Shown here in pieces: positions 45,401-52,329 of a DNA stretch of 52,329 nt. A program made the translations under genes and the position numbers. The DNA comes from Rhizobium ruizarguesonis (GTDB lineage Bacteria; Pseudomonadota; Alphaproteobacteria; Rhizobiales; Rhizobiaceae). Location: positions 1 to 52,329 of the forward strand of contig NZ_PQIG01000102.1 in NCBI RefSeq assembly GCF_012349115.1, read 5' to 3'. The notes beneath the pieces were generated by a model that did no database searches, was not told the origin of the DNA, and saw only the letters and a list, made by a program, of their open reading frames with translations. The first letter of the stretch is position 1. Each line of letters opens with the position of its first letter.

Positions 45401-46312
45401 GTCTGGAATGGCTGGCTCTATCTCACGGTGCTGAAATCATTTGCCGAGATTTCAGCGTCACGCGGGGACCAGAGCCGTGCCGCCTGGTGCGGCGAACGGG
45501 TAGAAGCCTTGCGCATTGCCATTGAGGCCAACGCCTGGGACGGCGGCTGGTATCGCCGGGCTTATTTTGACGACGGCACGCCGCTTGGATCGTCCCTGAA
45601 TGACGAATGCCAGATCGACGCCATCCCCCAAGCTTGGGCTGTCATTTCCGGCGAGGCGGATGCGGAACGCGCTTCGCAGGCAATGCGTGCGGTCCACGAC
45701 CGGCTTGTCCGCCAAGAAGACAGACTGATCAAACTCTTCGACCCGCCGTTTGACGACGGCGTGCTCCAGCCCGGCTACATCAAGGGCTACGTCCCCGGCA
45801 TCCGTGAAAATGGCGGGCAGTACACACATGCGGCAACCTGGGTGGTCTGGGCGACTGCTTTGCAGGGCGACGGCGAGCTCGCATTGAAGCTCTGGAACCT
45901 GATCAATCCGATTTATCACGGTGCAACGAAGGATCAAGTCGAACGCTACAAGGTCGAACCATATGCGGTCGCCGCCGATATCTATGGCGCGCCCCCGCAC
46001 ACGGGGCGCGGTGGATGGACCTGGTACACGGGATCGGCCAGTTGGCTTTATCGTGTAGCGCTCGAGGCGATCCTTGGCTTTCGCCAGGAGGGGCGATTCC
46101 TGCGATTCGAACCCTGCGTTCCGGCAGGCTGGCCGGCCTATGAGATCGCATACCGATATGGATCTGCGACCTACCGCATCCATTTCGACAACTCGAAGGG
46201 CATCGGCCGGGGTGTGCAATCCGTCACGCTGGATGGCGAACCTGTTGCGAACGAGAGCGTCCCGCTTGCGCAAGACGCGCGCACGCACGACGTCCACGTT
46301 ATCATTGGATAG
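42422..46312 (+). CDS. GH94 phosphorylase-like protein related to the C-terminal part of NdvB
   Basis: 1296 aa from a GTG with GGAGG 5 bp upstream; a TTG eight codons earlier is less likely. Two beta-sandwich blocks occur (about 20-270, RYSVLVTAAGAGYGMWQG; and about 520-780, PHFGCLTTEAGLGYTWAENSQMN), then the (alpha/alpha)6 catalytic domain with GTGDWNDGMN (Asp977, Asp980). The layout equals the C-terminal half of cyclic beta-1,2-glucan synthase but lacks the membrane and GT84 parts, as in 1,2-beta-oligoglucan phosphorylases. Expected reaction: phosphorolysis of beta-1,2-glucooligosaccharides to glucose 1-phosphate. No signal peptide, so intracellular. Alternative: a chain-length controlling subunit. 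Confidence 0.85.
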   Translation: MATSTADAPRHDSIAELNPSSAVALLSNDRYSVLVTAAGAGYGMWQGLDITRWREDSTRDCWGQFCYVRDLTDNDLWSIGRQPLFRPSNIYEHAFYGDRAELSCHAGDIEIVSKICVAPDVDVEVRMLTVTNHGTRERTLELTSYAEVCLYNRSADMAHPGFAKLFVETQFDEATGALFARRRPRAAGEKATWAVHVSSSNLQPAQAAQYETDRLRFLGRGRTTANPVAFDAGALLSGTTGPVLDPIFCLRRTVRLAPGADARIAFVTGAADDQSAVQLIAKRYAEIDAVEQAFSDASRRYESELQTLGLKPGDVSLFNRLAGSVVFTNPAMRQATALQRDRWDRAALWARGISGDLPIVLVRANGDRHHALLRQVTMAHDFARRRGLRFDLILVDEGGSASAKRLAEKLQSGPQAEMIGKPGGIFILSEPDTESDHLATIAAAARVILLGSGGELGDQLNRLSPARSPLSPTFTTRLSEHPAAPPPKPAEDLQYWNGLGGFTADGHEYVVRVDALKPQAPALPPAPWTNVIANPHFGCLTTEAGLGYTWAENSQMNRLTPWSNDPVTDAPGEVLYLRDEETGDIWTPTPLPIGPGAVVTVRHGQGYSRYTSFSRHLSHELTVSIAPNDPVKIMRVRLSNEDTRVRHVTAIYFAEWVLGTQREQTAARVVCERDARSGAIVARNPWAADFAGRLAFAAASQPARSTTSDRTEFLGKYGSVFQPAALGRTDLAERFGPLLDPCAALMVDISLRPSESREIVFILGQAADLDEVSRLVHEHTDLERAAASLSAASRQWDHILNSIQVSTPDTGLNLMMNRWLLYQVLACRMWARTSNYQSGGAYGFRDQLQDVMALVYSVPSEARSHILRSAARQFEEGDVQHWWHPPSGVGVRTRITDDLYFLPLVVHHYVSTTGDAQLLDEIVPFITSPVLRDDQEEDFNQPATSEQSGTVYEHCVRALEHGYRLGSHGLPLMGTGDWNDGMNKVGAGGKGESVWNGWLYLTVLKSFAEISASRGDQSRAAWCGERVEALRIAIEANAWDGGWYRRAYFDDGTPLGSSLNDECQIDAIPQAWAVISGEADAERASQAMRAVHDRLVRQEDRLIKLFDPPFDDGVLQPGYIKGYVPGIRENGGQYTHAATWVVWATALQGDGELALKLWNLINPIYHGATKDQVERYKVEPYAVAADIYGAPPHTGRGGWTWYTGSASWLYRVALEAILGFRQEGRFLRFEPCVPAGWPAYEIAYRYGSATYRIHFDNSKGIGRGVQSVTLDGEPVANESVPLAQDARTHDVHVIIG

Positions 46313-46317
46313 CGGCC

Positions 46318-47637
46318 ATGCCCGAAACGCTCTCGACCGACGCCGATCTCGACCGCTTGCCAACGGACCACGATCTCAGTCGGCTGCAATTCACCACTGT
46401 CTTATACTATCTCCACTGCACGAACCCGGACAACGGTCTCGTCCGCGACAAGACGGAACCCAACGCACCGGCCAGCATCGCGGCGATCGGCATGGCACTG
46501 GCGACGATCCCCGTAGTCGTGGAACGCGGCGTCCTCATTCGCGAATTTGCGGCAAAGATCACCCGCAGCCGCCTGAGATACCTGATGGCATGCCCGCAGG
46601 GGCCCGAGCCGGATTCATCAGGTTACAAGGGTTTCTTCTATCATTTTCTGGATATCGAAACGGGCCGCCGAGTTTGGCAATGCGAGCTGTCGACAATCGA
46701 CTCCGCTTTCCTGTTTGCGGGTGCCTTAACCGTTGCCACTTATTTTGATCGGGATACGGCCGATGAGGCGGAAATCCGCGGCCTCGCAACGGCGCTTTAC
46801 GAGAGGGCCGATTGGAATTGGGCCCGCGACGGCGGCGCAACTTTGACGCATGGCTGGCGTCCGGAGAGCGGCTTCATCCCCTATCGATGGCGCGGCTATG
46901 ATGAAGGCCTGCTTCTCTACATCATTGGTCTCGGATCCCCAACTCACCCGCTGCCGCCCGAATCTTATGCCGCCTACACCGAGAGCTACGAATGGAGGAA
47001 TATCTACGGCCGAGAACTGCTATATTCGGGACCGCTCTTCACCCACCAGCTGTCGCATATGTGGATAGATTTTCGAGGCATACGCGATGCGTTCATGCGC
47101 GAGCATGACACCGATTATTTCGAAAACACCCGGCATGCGACATATGTCCAGCAGGAGTATGCAATCCGCAACCCGATGAACTTTGCAGGGTATGGCGAGC
47201 ATTGTTGGGGGTTTACAGCGTGCGACGGGCCTAGCTGGGGCAAGCGGACGACAGAAGGGGTCGATCGGGAGTACTTCGACTATATCGCTCGCGGGGCTCC
47301 CTTCGGGCCTGACGACGGCACGATCGCACCATGGGTCGCCGTCGCCTCGCTGCCGTTCGCGCCGGAAATCGTTGTGCCGACTGTTCGCAACTTTGCACGA
47401 ATGAACCTCGGCATGACGCGGCTTTACGGTTTCAAACCGTCGTTCAACCAAACATATGCCGTGGAAAATAGCCCGGCCGGGTGGTGGGTAAGCCCACATC
47501 ACTTCGGCATTGACCAAGGACCTGTTGTCCTCATGATTGAAAATTATCGGACCGGATTGCTCTGGAGCATCATGCGCCGATGCAAGCCCATTGTAACCGG
47601 ATTACGACGCGCAGGATTCTCTTCAGGCTGGCTTTAG
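46318..47637 (+). CDS. Glycoamylase-domain (GH144-like) beta-1,2-glucanase candidate
   Basis: 439 aa, start 5 bp after the phosphorylase stop. The glycoamylase (PF10091-type) signature is clear: GFFYHFLDIETGRR, ELSTIDSAFLFAGAL, ESGFIPYRWRGYDEGLLLYIIGLGSP, THQLSHMWIDFRG, DQGPVVLMIENYRTG. The same domain occurs inside NdvB and in GH144 endo-beta-1,2-glucanases. No signal peptide is visible (MPETLSTDADLDRLPTDHDL), so it probably works in the cytoplasm with the phosphorylase. The C-terminus looks complete. Catalytic residues not assigned. Confidence 0.85.
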   Translation: MPETLSTDADLDRLPTDHDLSRLQFTTVLYYLHCTNPDNGLVRDKTEPNAPASIAAIGMALATIPVVVERGVLIREFAAKITRSRLRYLMACPQGPEPDSSGYKGFFYHFLDIETGRRVWQCELSTIDSAFLFAGALTVATYFDRDTADEAEIRGLATALYERADWNWARDGGATLTHGWRPESGFIPYRWRGYDEGLLLYIIGLGSPTHPLPPESYAAYTESYEWRNIYGRELLYSGPLFTHQLSHMWIDFRGIRDAFMREHDTDYFENTRHATYVQQEYAIRNPMNFAGYGEHCWGFTACDGPSWGKRTTEGVDREYFDYIARGAPFGPDDGTIAPWVAVASLPFAPEIVVPTVRNFARMNLGMTRLYGFKPSFNQTYAVENSPAGWWVSPHHFGIDQGPVVLMIENYRTGLLWSIMRRCKPIVTGLRRAGFSSGWL

Positions 47638-47719
47638 ACGGCCGCTTGGCGCGGACGGAAGGTTTGGTTCCTGGTGCAGGATTTGTGGTTTTCTGTCCGG
47701 CTTTATCGGCTTTGCCTTC

Positions 47720-48306
47720 TTGCGGGCCCCTGACGAACTACCGGGCTGGCGCGAAGTCCCCCTCGCGCGCCTTCTTCAGGACCGGTCGAACCTGCCTGTG
47801 CGGCTGGAGAACGATGCCAACGCCGCCGCTCTCGGCGAATGGCGTTTCGGCGCCGGCCGCGGCGCGACCTCGAGAGCGAACGATGCCATTGCGGGGCGGT
47901 GGGCTGCTTCGAGGCGGTGGCGTCGGGCCACGGCGCTCGGCTGGCATGCGACGGCTCTGACAAAGCCAGGCGACGGCTCGGCGCTGCGAACCCTGTCCCA
48001 CGACGTCGAGGTCACGGGTCGACACGTTGTCGAGGCTGCGCGCGGCGGTGACGAAGCGGCACTTGCGCTGATTGGCAGGGAAGCCCGCTGGCTGGGCATC
48101 GGCTTTACCAATCTGCTCCATCTCTACTCGCCCGACATGATCGTCATGGGCGGTGGAATTTCCCATGGCTATGATCTCCTTCGCAAACCGCTCGAGGCCA
48201 CCATCCAGGAACGAGCGATGCCCGCTTTTCGCGACGTGCCGGTTGTGCCGAACTCGGTAGGCATGCCGGCTTGATTGGCGCCGCAAGCCTGATCTTTCTC
48301 GATTGA
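47720..48306 (+). pseudogene. Broken ROK-family sugar kinase
   Basis: Remnants of a glucokinase/NagK-type ROK protein run through two frames. Frame A: LPGWREVPLARLLQ and ENDANAAALGEWRFGAGRGAT; then frame B from about 47880: CHCGAVGCFEAVASGHG (zinc motif); then frame A: VVEAARGGDEAALAL and NLLHLYSPDMIVMGGGISHG; finally frame B: AGLIGAASLIF with a stop at 48304. The roughly 40 residues that should join the GRGAT and CHCG segments, and the N-terminal domain, are missing. At least three frame changes plus a deletion mean no working kinase. It follows the glucanase gene in the same direction and may once have phosphorylated the glucose released by phosphorolysis. Confidence 0.85.
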
Positions 48307-48409
48307 GAGATACCCGAAATACTCACGCAGGTTCGGCTGAGATCAGTAAGCTTCTTGACCGCTTGCCGACCTGGCCTTTGGCCGACTGCCGGGCCGGGAA
48401 ACACCTCGC

Positions 48410-50425
48410 TCAAAGCGTCCGGGTCCGACCGAATGTCCGAAGCAGGAGGTTGATCGAGACAGCGACTTTGTCAATGTCACGAACGTCCTGGGAGTAACGC
48501 CCGGTATAAAGTTTCACGATCATTTTATCGCGGGGCGAACCACTAAGATCAAAAAAGAGGTGCAGGTAGAAGGCCTCCTTGTCGCCTAAGCGAGCGAGGC
48601 TCCTTCGTCTTTGGGTGACCGTCCTTAGTTCGGTTTTGAAGGGCGAAAAACCCTCGAGCGACAGCGTGACATCGGCGGACGCAAAGCGCGTCTCCGGCGG
48701 CACGGCAACGACTGCCTTGTCCAGCGCCAGACTGACTATGCGGCCGGAAACACCGTCGACGTGAACCGCTTCGTCAAGTTTGAACGCATTGAAGAGCCGT
48801 CGCGGTTTCTCAAAGCAGATCAAAGACGCAATAGCGAGAACGAGAATGTTGATGCCCGACCAGCAAACCGCAATCGGCGAGAACTGCGCCTCGATATGGG
48901 AGGTCTCAGGCACAATATTGATGACAAGACCGATGGCCGTCGCCACTATCAACGCCGCTATCCAGGCAAGGCTGTATCCATCAAATCCGATCGCCTCGTT
49001 GCCGCTGCCCTTCGGGGTCACCCTGAATGGCTTGCCGAAGGGGCGCACCACACTGGAAATAACGGTTGGCAACATCCGAAACGTCGAAAAAGCCCCGACG
49101 GCACTCGATACGACAGGCAAATATCGGGTCGGTGTTATCCAGAGCATCAAAAGGAAATAGGCCGTCAGCAACGGCACCTGATGGGAGATATAGTCCGCAG
49201 CGTTGGTGAAATAGAGCGGCAGCAAGCCGAACCAGAGATATATGATCGGGATGATCAATATCGTAAAGCGCACCAGATACTGCACCAACCACGATAGCGG
49301 AAGGAACATGATGCGTTGAAAAAGTGACAGACCAGGTCCGCGCAGTGGGCCGTTGTGAAGATAGAGTGTTTGAATCCCCCCCTGACACCAGCGCTCGCGC
49401 TGTACAAAATAGCCGGTCAGATTCTCAGCGGCCAATCCCATCGACAGGCGCTCATTCAGGTAACGGGTCTTGTAACCCTTGTTGAGCATGGAAAGTGTGG
49501 TCAACAGATCCTCTGTGATGGATTCCGTTGGAAACCCGCCAATCTCATCGATCGCCTTGCGTCGCGCGATTGAGCATGACCCACAGCAGAAACTGACGTC
49601 CCAGATATCTCGGCTCGGTGCAATTTCATCAAAGAACAAACGCTGCTCGTCAGGCCAGATATTTTCGAGACCGAGATTTGTTTGTACCGGATCGGTATTG
49701 AAGAAATGCTGTGGCGTTTGAACGATGCCGATGGTCGCATCGGAAAAGAAGGGAAGCGTCCGGCGCAGGAAGTGACGATAGGGCACGAAGTCAGCATCGA
49801 ATATCGCGATGAAGTCGCCGGAGCTGACCTTCAGACCATTGTTCATGTTGCCGGCTTTGGCATGGCTGTTGTCGGGCCGTGTGACGTGGATTGCTCCCTT
49901 CTCCTCGCAGTACGCCTTGAGCCAATTACGACGCTGATCGTCGAGCACGTAGACTTTCAGCTTGTCTTGCGGATAATCGAGCGCAAGCGCCCCTATGATC
50001 GTCCGTTCCAGGACGTCGAGCGGCTCGTTGTAGGTAGGAATGAACACATCCACCGTGGGCAATTCATCCTCGTCACCTCTAAAGAAGTCTGGCGCAAGCC
50101 TGTCCGCTTCTGCGCTCCGGTCCACGTATCGACTCATCAAAACCAGGAAGAGCACGACTTCGAAGAACGCGAGAATTTCTATGATGAACAGAAACCAGAC
50201 CCAGTAGAAATTGAGGCCATTGTTGGGATAAGGAAGTACCGTCTCGAATAACCGCCAGAGTATATAGCGCAATGCAATGGCGCCAACGACCACGCATGTG
50301 ATTGCGCGCGTCCAACTATGGTTACGCGACCAGTTGAAAGGCCCAAGCAAAAAGAACGCCAAAACCGAAAATGTCGGAGCCAGTGCTATGAGATACTGAA
50401 CCACAGGCTCTCTATCCAGTTCCAT
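48410..50425 (-). CDS. bgsA: Membrane glycosyltransferase family 2, mixed-linkage beta-glucan synthase
   Basis: 671 aa. Helices near 12-30, 40-60 and 72-98 precede a processive GT2 domain: LDDQRR (Asp162-163), FDADF (210-212), TED (304-306), QRERW (342-346); at least four helices follow, then a cytosolic tail of about 120 residues with no PilZ RxxxR pattern that I can identify with confidence. It overlaps the adaptor gene by 40 bp. The pair order adaptor-synthase matches Sinorhizobium bgsBA, which makes a c-di-GMP-activated (1,3)(1,4)-beta-glucan through direct binding to the BgsA tail. Cellulose or curdlan synthase is the alternative. Confidence 0.82.
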   Translation of the reverse strand: MELDREPVVQYLIALAPTFSVLAFFLLGPFNWSRNHSWTRAITCVVVGAIALRYILWRLFETVLPYPNNGLNFYWVWFLFIIEILAFFEVVLFLVLMSRYVDRSAEADRLAPDFFRGDEDELPTVDVFIPTYNEPLDVLERTIIGALALDYPQDKLKVYVLDDQRRNWLKAYCEEKGAIHVTRPDNSHAKAGNMNNGLKVSSGDFIAIFDADFVPYRHFLRRTLPFFSDATIGIVQTPQHFFNTDPVQTNLGLENIWPDEQRLFFDEIAPSRDIWDVSFCCGSCSIARRKAIDEIGGFPTESITEDLLTTLSMLNKGYKTRYLNERLSMGLAAENLTGYFVQRERWCQGGIQTLYLHNGPLRGPGLSLFQRIMFLPLSWLVQYLVRFTILIIPIIYLWFGLLPLYFTNAADYISHQVPLLTAYFLLMLWITPTRYLPVVSSAVGAFSTFRMLPTVISSVVRPFGKPFRVTPKGSGNEAIGFDGYSLAWIAALIVATAIGLVINIVPETSHIEAQFSPIAVCWSGINILVLAIASLICFEKPRRLFNAFKLDEAVHVDGVSGRIVSLALDKAVVAVPPETRFASADVTLSLEGFSPFKTELRTVTQRRRSLARLGDKEAFYLHLFFDLSGSPRDKMIVKLYTGRYSQDVRDIDKVAVSINLLLRTFGRTRTL

Positions 50426-51636
50426 ATGCGGATGTTAGGTTTGGGAAGGCGCACCTGAACAGAACGCCCCACCTGACAAAAGTTCGCATAATCCGTATTG
50501 AGAGCGGAGGGAGCCAGGCCCACGCGTATTCGATCGTTGCGTTTGGCTGTTTCGGGCTGATTGGCTGCCAGCGTGTCCTTCTCGGCGACCGCGGAGCTGC
50601 CTCTCACCGATAGGACAACGCCTTTGAAGGCCTCGCCTCCGCCCAACAAGCGCACCTCTGCAGTAAGGCCAGGATAAATCTCTTGGTAATCGACCTCCGG
50701 AACAAGGATATCGACGAAAAGATCGCTGCAATCGAGGATGCGCATCAGCTCGGTATTGAGGATGACGTTCGAGCCATTGACGATGTTGCTACTCCACACG
50801 ACTCCGTCGAAAGGTGATGGATCTGATGCCGAAGTGAGACTGCGGACGCGGTTTTCCTCCTCAATCAGTTGCATTTGCACCTGTGCGCCCCGTGTTTCGT
50901 TTTCGGCGATGCGCGTGTTGAGATCGCTGATACGAACGATGACCTCATCCTGTCGCTGGCGAGAATAGGGCACGTCGTTCTGGCCGTCACCGAAAACGAA
51001 AACACCGTTGCGAACGGCTTCCAGCTTTTGTTCGAGCTGGGCTACGGTCAAACCACTGATTTCGAGTTCGCCCCCCGCCGCTTCCCAGGCGGCTCGGGCG
51101 GACTCGACCATCTTGGTGGACAGGATACCCTTCGCCTCAAGCGCCAGCCGCCGGTCAAAGTCCACTTGCGCGACATTGTCCTGCGCCTTGGAAACCTTGA
51201 CCCGTTTGTTTAGAATTTCAACTTGTCGCTCCAAGTCGGCAACGGTTGTGCGCGTAAAGACTTCCATGCGTGCACCCAATTGATCACGAAGCCGTACAAG
51301 CTCATCGCGTTCCCGCTTTAGCGCCGCAACATGTTCGACAGCAGTCATGTGGTCGGCCTGCAGCGAAGTCAGTATTGCGCGGTTCACGCGGGCGTTGTGT
51401 ATCAAGGCGAGCGGCGCTCCTGCCAACACGCGCGCACCAACTTTTGGGGGTGTTTCTGCGACTTCGCCGTCGATAGGAGCGTTCACGATCGCAAATCGCG
51501 CATTGACTGTACCGTCGAGACTTGTAAAGCCAGTCAGGCCGGGCAGCAAAAGAACGATCGCAAGCGCGAACAGCAATATGCCGACCAGAATACGGGTAAT
51601 GCGGTGGTTCCAGATCATTAGCAATTCCAAAATCAT
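50386..51636 (-). CDS. bgsB: HlyD-like membrane fusion protein of the beta-glucan synthase pair
   Basis: 416 aa from the ATG at 51636; a second ATG at 51618 with GGAA upstream is equally plausible, and the TTG further out is unlikely. One membrane helix (about 12-34, ILVGILLFALAIVLLLPGL) leads into a periplasmic lipoyl half (ARFAIVNAPIDGEVAE), a coiled coil (about 75-270) and the second half FDGVVWSSNIVNGS. The adaptor probably guides the glucan across the periplasm. First gene of the leftward pair; 40-bp overlap with bgsA suggests coupling. Confidence 0.85.
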   Translation of the reverse strand: MILELLMIWNHRITRILVGILLFALAIVLLLPGLTGFTSLDGTVNARFAIVNAPIDGEVAETPPKVGARVLAGAPLALIHNARVNRAILTSLQADHMTAVEHVAALKRERDELVRLRDQLGARMEVFTRTTVADLERQVEILNKRVKVSKAQDNVAQVDFDRRLALEAKGILSTKMVESARAAWEAAGGELEISGLTVAQLEQKLEAVRNGVFVFGDGQNDVPYSRQRQDEVIVRISDLNTRIAENETRGAQVQMQLIEEENRVRSLTSASDPSPFDGVVWSSNIVNGSNVILNTELMRILDCSDLFVDILVPEVDYQEIYPGLTAEVRLLGGGEAFKGVVLSVRGSSAVAEKDTLAANQPETAKRNDRIRVGLAPSALNTDYANFCQVGRSVQVRLPKPNIRIWNWIESLWFSIS

Positions 51637-51863
51637 CAACCGCAAGGCACTCGTGTGAGGCTTGTGCAAATGCAACTATATCTTGTAGTGATGTAGGCGC
51701 ACCATGGCCATAGACAAGGGGACGAGCAGGCTGCGCTCGATACGTTCGGTAAAATGTCGCAATAAGGCTAACCTGGGATTAGCTATGTACTGCAGCGGAG
51801 GCTCGGTTTGTATGATGATGGACCGTGCCGGCGCCCCTGAGTAGGCATTAACCTCGCCCCGTT

Positions 51864-51900
51864 ACCAAACGCACAAAGTCCGCACGAGGCGGGCTTTTCT
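51864..51900 (+). terminator. Box-plus-terminator unit 1
   Basis: ACCAAACGCAC (51864-51874) is followed by the stem AAAGTCCGC (51875-51883) with GCGGGCTTT (51889-51897), one G-T wobble, loop ACGAG, then a T-rich tail. There is no rightward protein gene just upstream, so the terminated transcript is unexplained. Confidence 0.65.
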
Positions 51901-51986
51901 TTAGACCATCCCGCTGGAACCTTGGCCGGCAGCTCAGCGAGAGGCGTCGCCCGCGCCTGCATTGAGGGTTGTTCCGGATGCCATGC

Positions 51987-52024
51987 ACCAAACGCACGAA
52001 AGCTCTCCTTGATGGAGGGCTTTT
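51987..52024 (+). terminator. Box-plus-terminator unit 2
   Basis: The same ACCAAACGCAC box (51987-51997) precedes AAAGCTCTCC (51999-52008) pairing with GGAGGGCTTT (52014-52023), loop TTGAT, then TTCG. Box and layout repeat unit 1, 123 bp away, while the stems differ. Confidence 0.62.
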
Positions 52025-52086
52025 CGTATTGATCGTGTCTATGAGGAAATTTGGTTTCTAGGGCAGGCTTTGTCCTGTTCGGGTCT

Positions 52087-52111
52087 TAAAACGGTCCACT
52101 GGACTGTTTTA
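52087..52111. repeat. 25-nt inverted repeat
   Basis: TAAAAC-G-GTCCA-C-TGGAC-T-GTTTTA is symmetric apart from the two inner mismatched bases and the central C. Flanking A and T runs would let it work as a terminator in either direction. Confidence 0.55.
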
Positions 52112-52137
52112 CCGGGCAGGCCCGATCGACCGCTCAC

Positions 52138-52172
52138 CCTTCAGGTTATGGTCCGCAGGACGAGGAGCTACC
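52138..52172 (-). other. tRNA-fMet-like fragment
   Basis: CCTTCAGGTTATG (52138-52150) equals 52305-52317 in the tRNA anticodon arm, and the following GGACGAGGAGCTACC resembles the tRNA D-arm side (TGACGAGC...). The acceptor and T arms are not recognisable. It is a degenerate partial copy or an attachment-site remnant, not a working tRNA. Confidence 0.5.
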
Positions 52173-52227
52173 ATCGCCAGCGAAGATGAAGTCTTCGCGC
52201 CAGCGATATTGCTCTCCTCTGGAATGC

Positions 52228-52253
52228 AAAAAGCCCCTGCATGACAGGGGCTT
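52228..52253 (-). terminator. Terminator after the tRNA gene
   Basis: On the minus strand, AAGCCCCTG and CAGGGGCTT form a perfect 9-bp stem with a 5-nt loop, followed by TTTTT. It lies 21 bp beyond the tRNA 3' end, fitting its transcript end. Confidence 0.85.
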
Positions 52254-52274
52254 GGGAGTATCTAAGGTAAGGTT

Positions 52275-52329
52275 TGGTTGCGGGGGCAGGATTTGAACCT
52301 GCGGCCTTCAGGTTATGAGCCTGACGAGC
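52275..52329 (-). tRNA. tRNA-fMet (CAT), 5' part cut by window edge
   Basis: Read on the minus strand, the anticodon loop is CTCATAA within a CAGG/CCTG stem, the T arm is GCAGGTTCAAATCCTGC, and the 3' end is CCCCGCA-A-CCA with CCA encoded. Position 72 is A, as in initiator tRNAs with an unpaired 1-72, which favours tRNA-fMet over elongator Met. Position 1 and the D arm start lie outside the window. Confidence 0.9.

Larger units (their letters stand above)
51637..52227. other. Non-coding stretch between bgsB and the tRNA
   Basis: About 590 bp without a supported protein. It carries the bgsB promoter at its left end, two box-plus-terminator units, a 25-nt inverted repeat and a fragment resembling the tRNA-fMet anticodon arm, listed separately. 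The dense hairpins hint at small RNAs. Confidence 0.6.

Noticed and set aside
42422..47637. Fragmented cyclic beta-1,2-glucan synthase (ndvB pseudogene)
   Set aside because: Both frames are long and intact with proper starts, and the domain order is reversed relative to NdvB; separate enzymes fit better.
36963..48306. Genomic island with integrase
   Set aside because: No integrase, transposase or clear attachment repeats were seen, although the pseudogene and tRNA-like fragment would suit an old island edge.
52275..52329. Elongator tRNA-Met
   Set aside because: A at position 72 and the overall arm sequence fit the initiator; position 1 is outside the window, so some doubt remains.

Overview
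The window reads as a fast-growing Rhizobium-type alphaproteobacterium (R. leguminosarum / R. etli relatives). The grounds are: high-GC coding sequence; rhizobial intergenic palindromes (1-72, 12983-13091, a worn copy near 35041); a gene row matching the Sinorhizobium arabinose-containing polysaccharide operon; a bgsBA-like mixed-linkage beta-glucan pair; and an initiator tRNA at the right edge. The species call is inference from these features only.

Region 1 (1-14.4 kb) is a catabolic locus around a TetR regulator (9011-9688). Leftward from it runs a seven-gene operon: sugar-type ABC transporter (binding protein, two permeases, ATPase), a Gfo/Idh/MocA dehydrogenase, an APH/choline-kinase-fold kinase and a dimethylglycine-dehydrogenase-like flavoprotein with a folate-binding GcvT half. 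Rightward run a second Gfo/Idh/MocA enzyme, a DUF993 aldolase-like barrel and a xylose-isomerase-like barrel, then a third Gfo/Idh/MocA enzyme. Near-identical 16-bp palindromes (6-4-6 arms) sit in both promoters and look like the TetR operator. The set resembles a complete import-oxidise-cleave pathway whose substrate I cannot name.

Region 2 (14.4-19.8 kb) is a LacI-controlled unit: 2-hydroxyacid dehydrogenase, DUF2264 protein, LacI regulator and, divergently, an orphan ABC binding protein paralogous to the one in region 1.

Region 3 (19.8-26.8 kb) is the extracellular polysaccharide operon uxs1-uxe-apsS-apsH1-apsE, transcribed leftward, followed on the other side of its promoter by a small exported cysteine-pair protein and a LuxR-type regulator with a receiver-like domain lacking the phospho-acceptor Asp. 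A third copy of the TetR-type palindrome lies upstream of uxs1.

Region 4 (26.8-34.5 kb) is a type I secretion cassette: an 835-bp gene-free leader with strong RNA hairpins, an Asp/Thr-repeat acidic protein, a 674-aa beta-repeat protein, an ABC exporter with a long disordered N-terminus, and its HlyD-type adaptor. No RTX nonapeptides and no TolC are present. This is the best candidate here for a poorly described system.

Region 5 (34.5-48.3 kb) holds a small conserved protein, a GNAT-TPR fusion, an SbmA/YddA-like ABC protein whose nucleotide-binding domain has lost its catalytic residues, a CBS-BON protein, and an operon-like row of phosphoketolase, GH94 NdvB-like phosphorylase and glycoamylase/GH144-like glucanase, ending in a broken ROK kinase. 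The row suggests degradation of beta-1,2-glucans toward acetyl phosphate.

Region 6 (48.4-52.3 kb) carries bgsB-bgsA for a (probably c-di-GMP-responsive) beta-glucan, a non-coding stretch with twin box-plus-terminator units and a tRNA-fMet-like fragment, and the truncated tRNA-fMet gene. Overall the window combines solute catabolism with extracellular matrix building (two glycan synthases and a protein secretion cassette).
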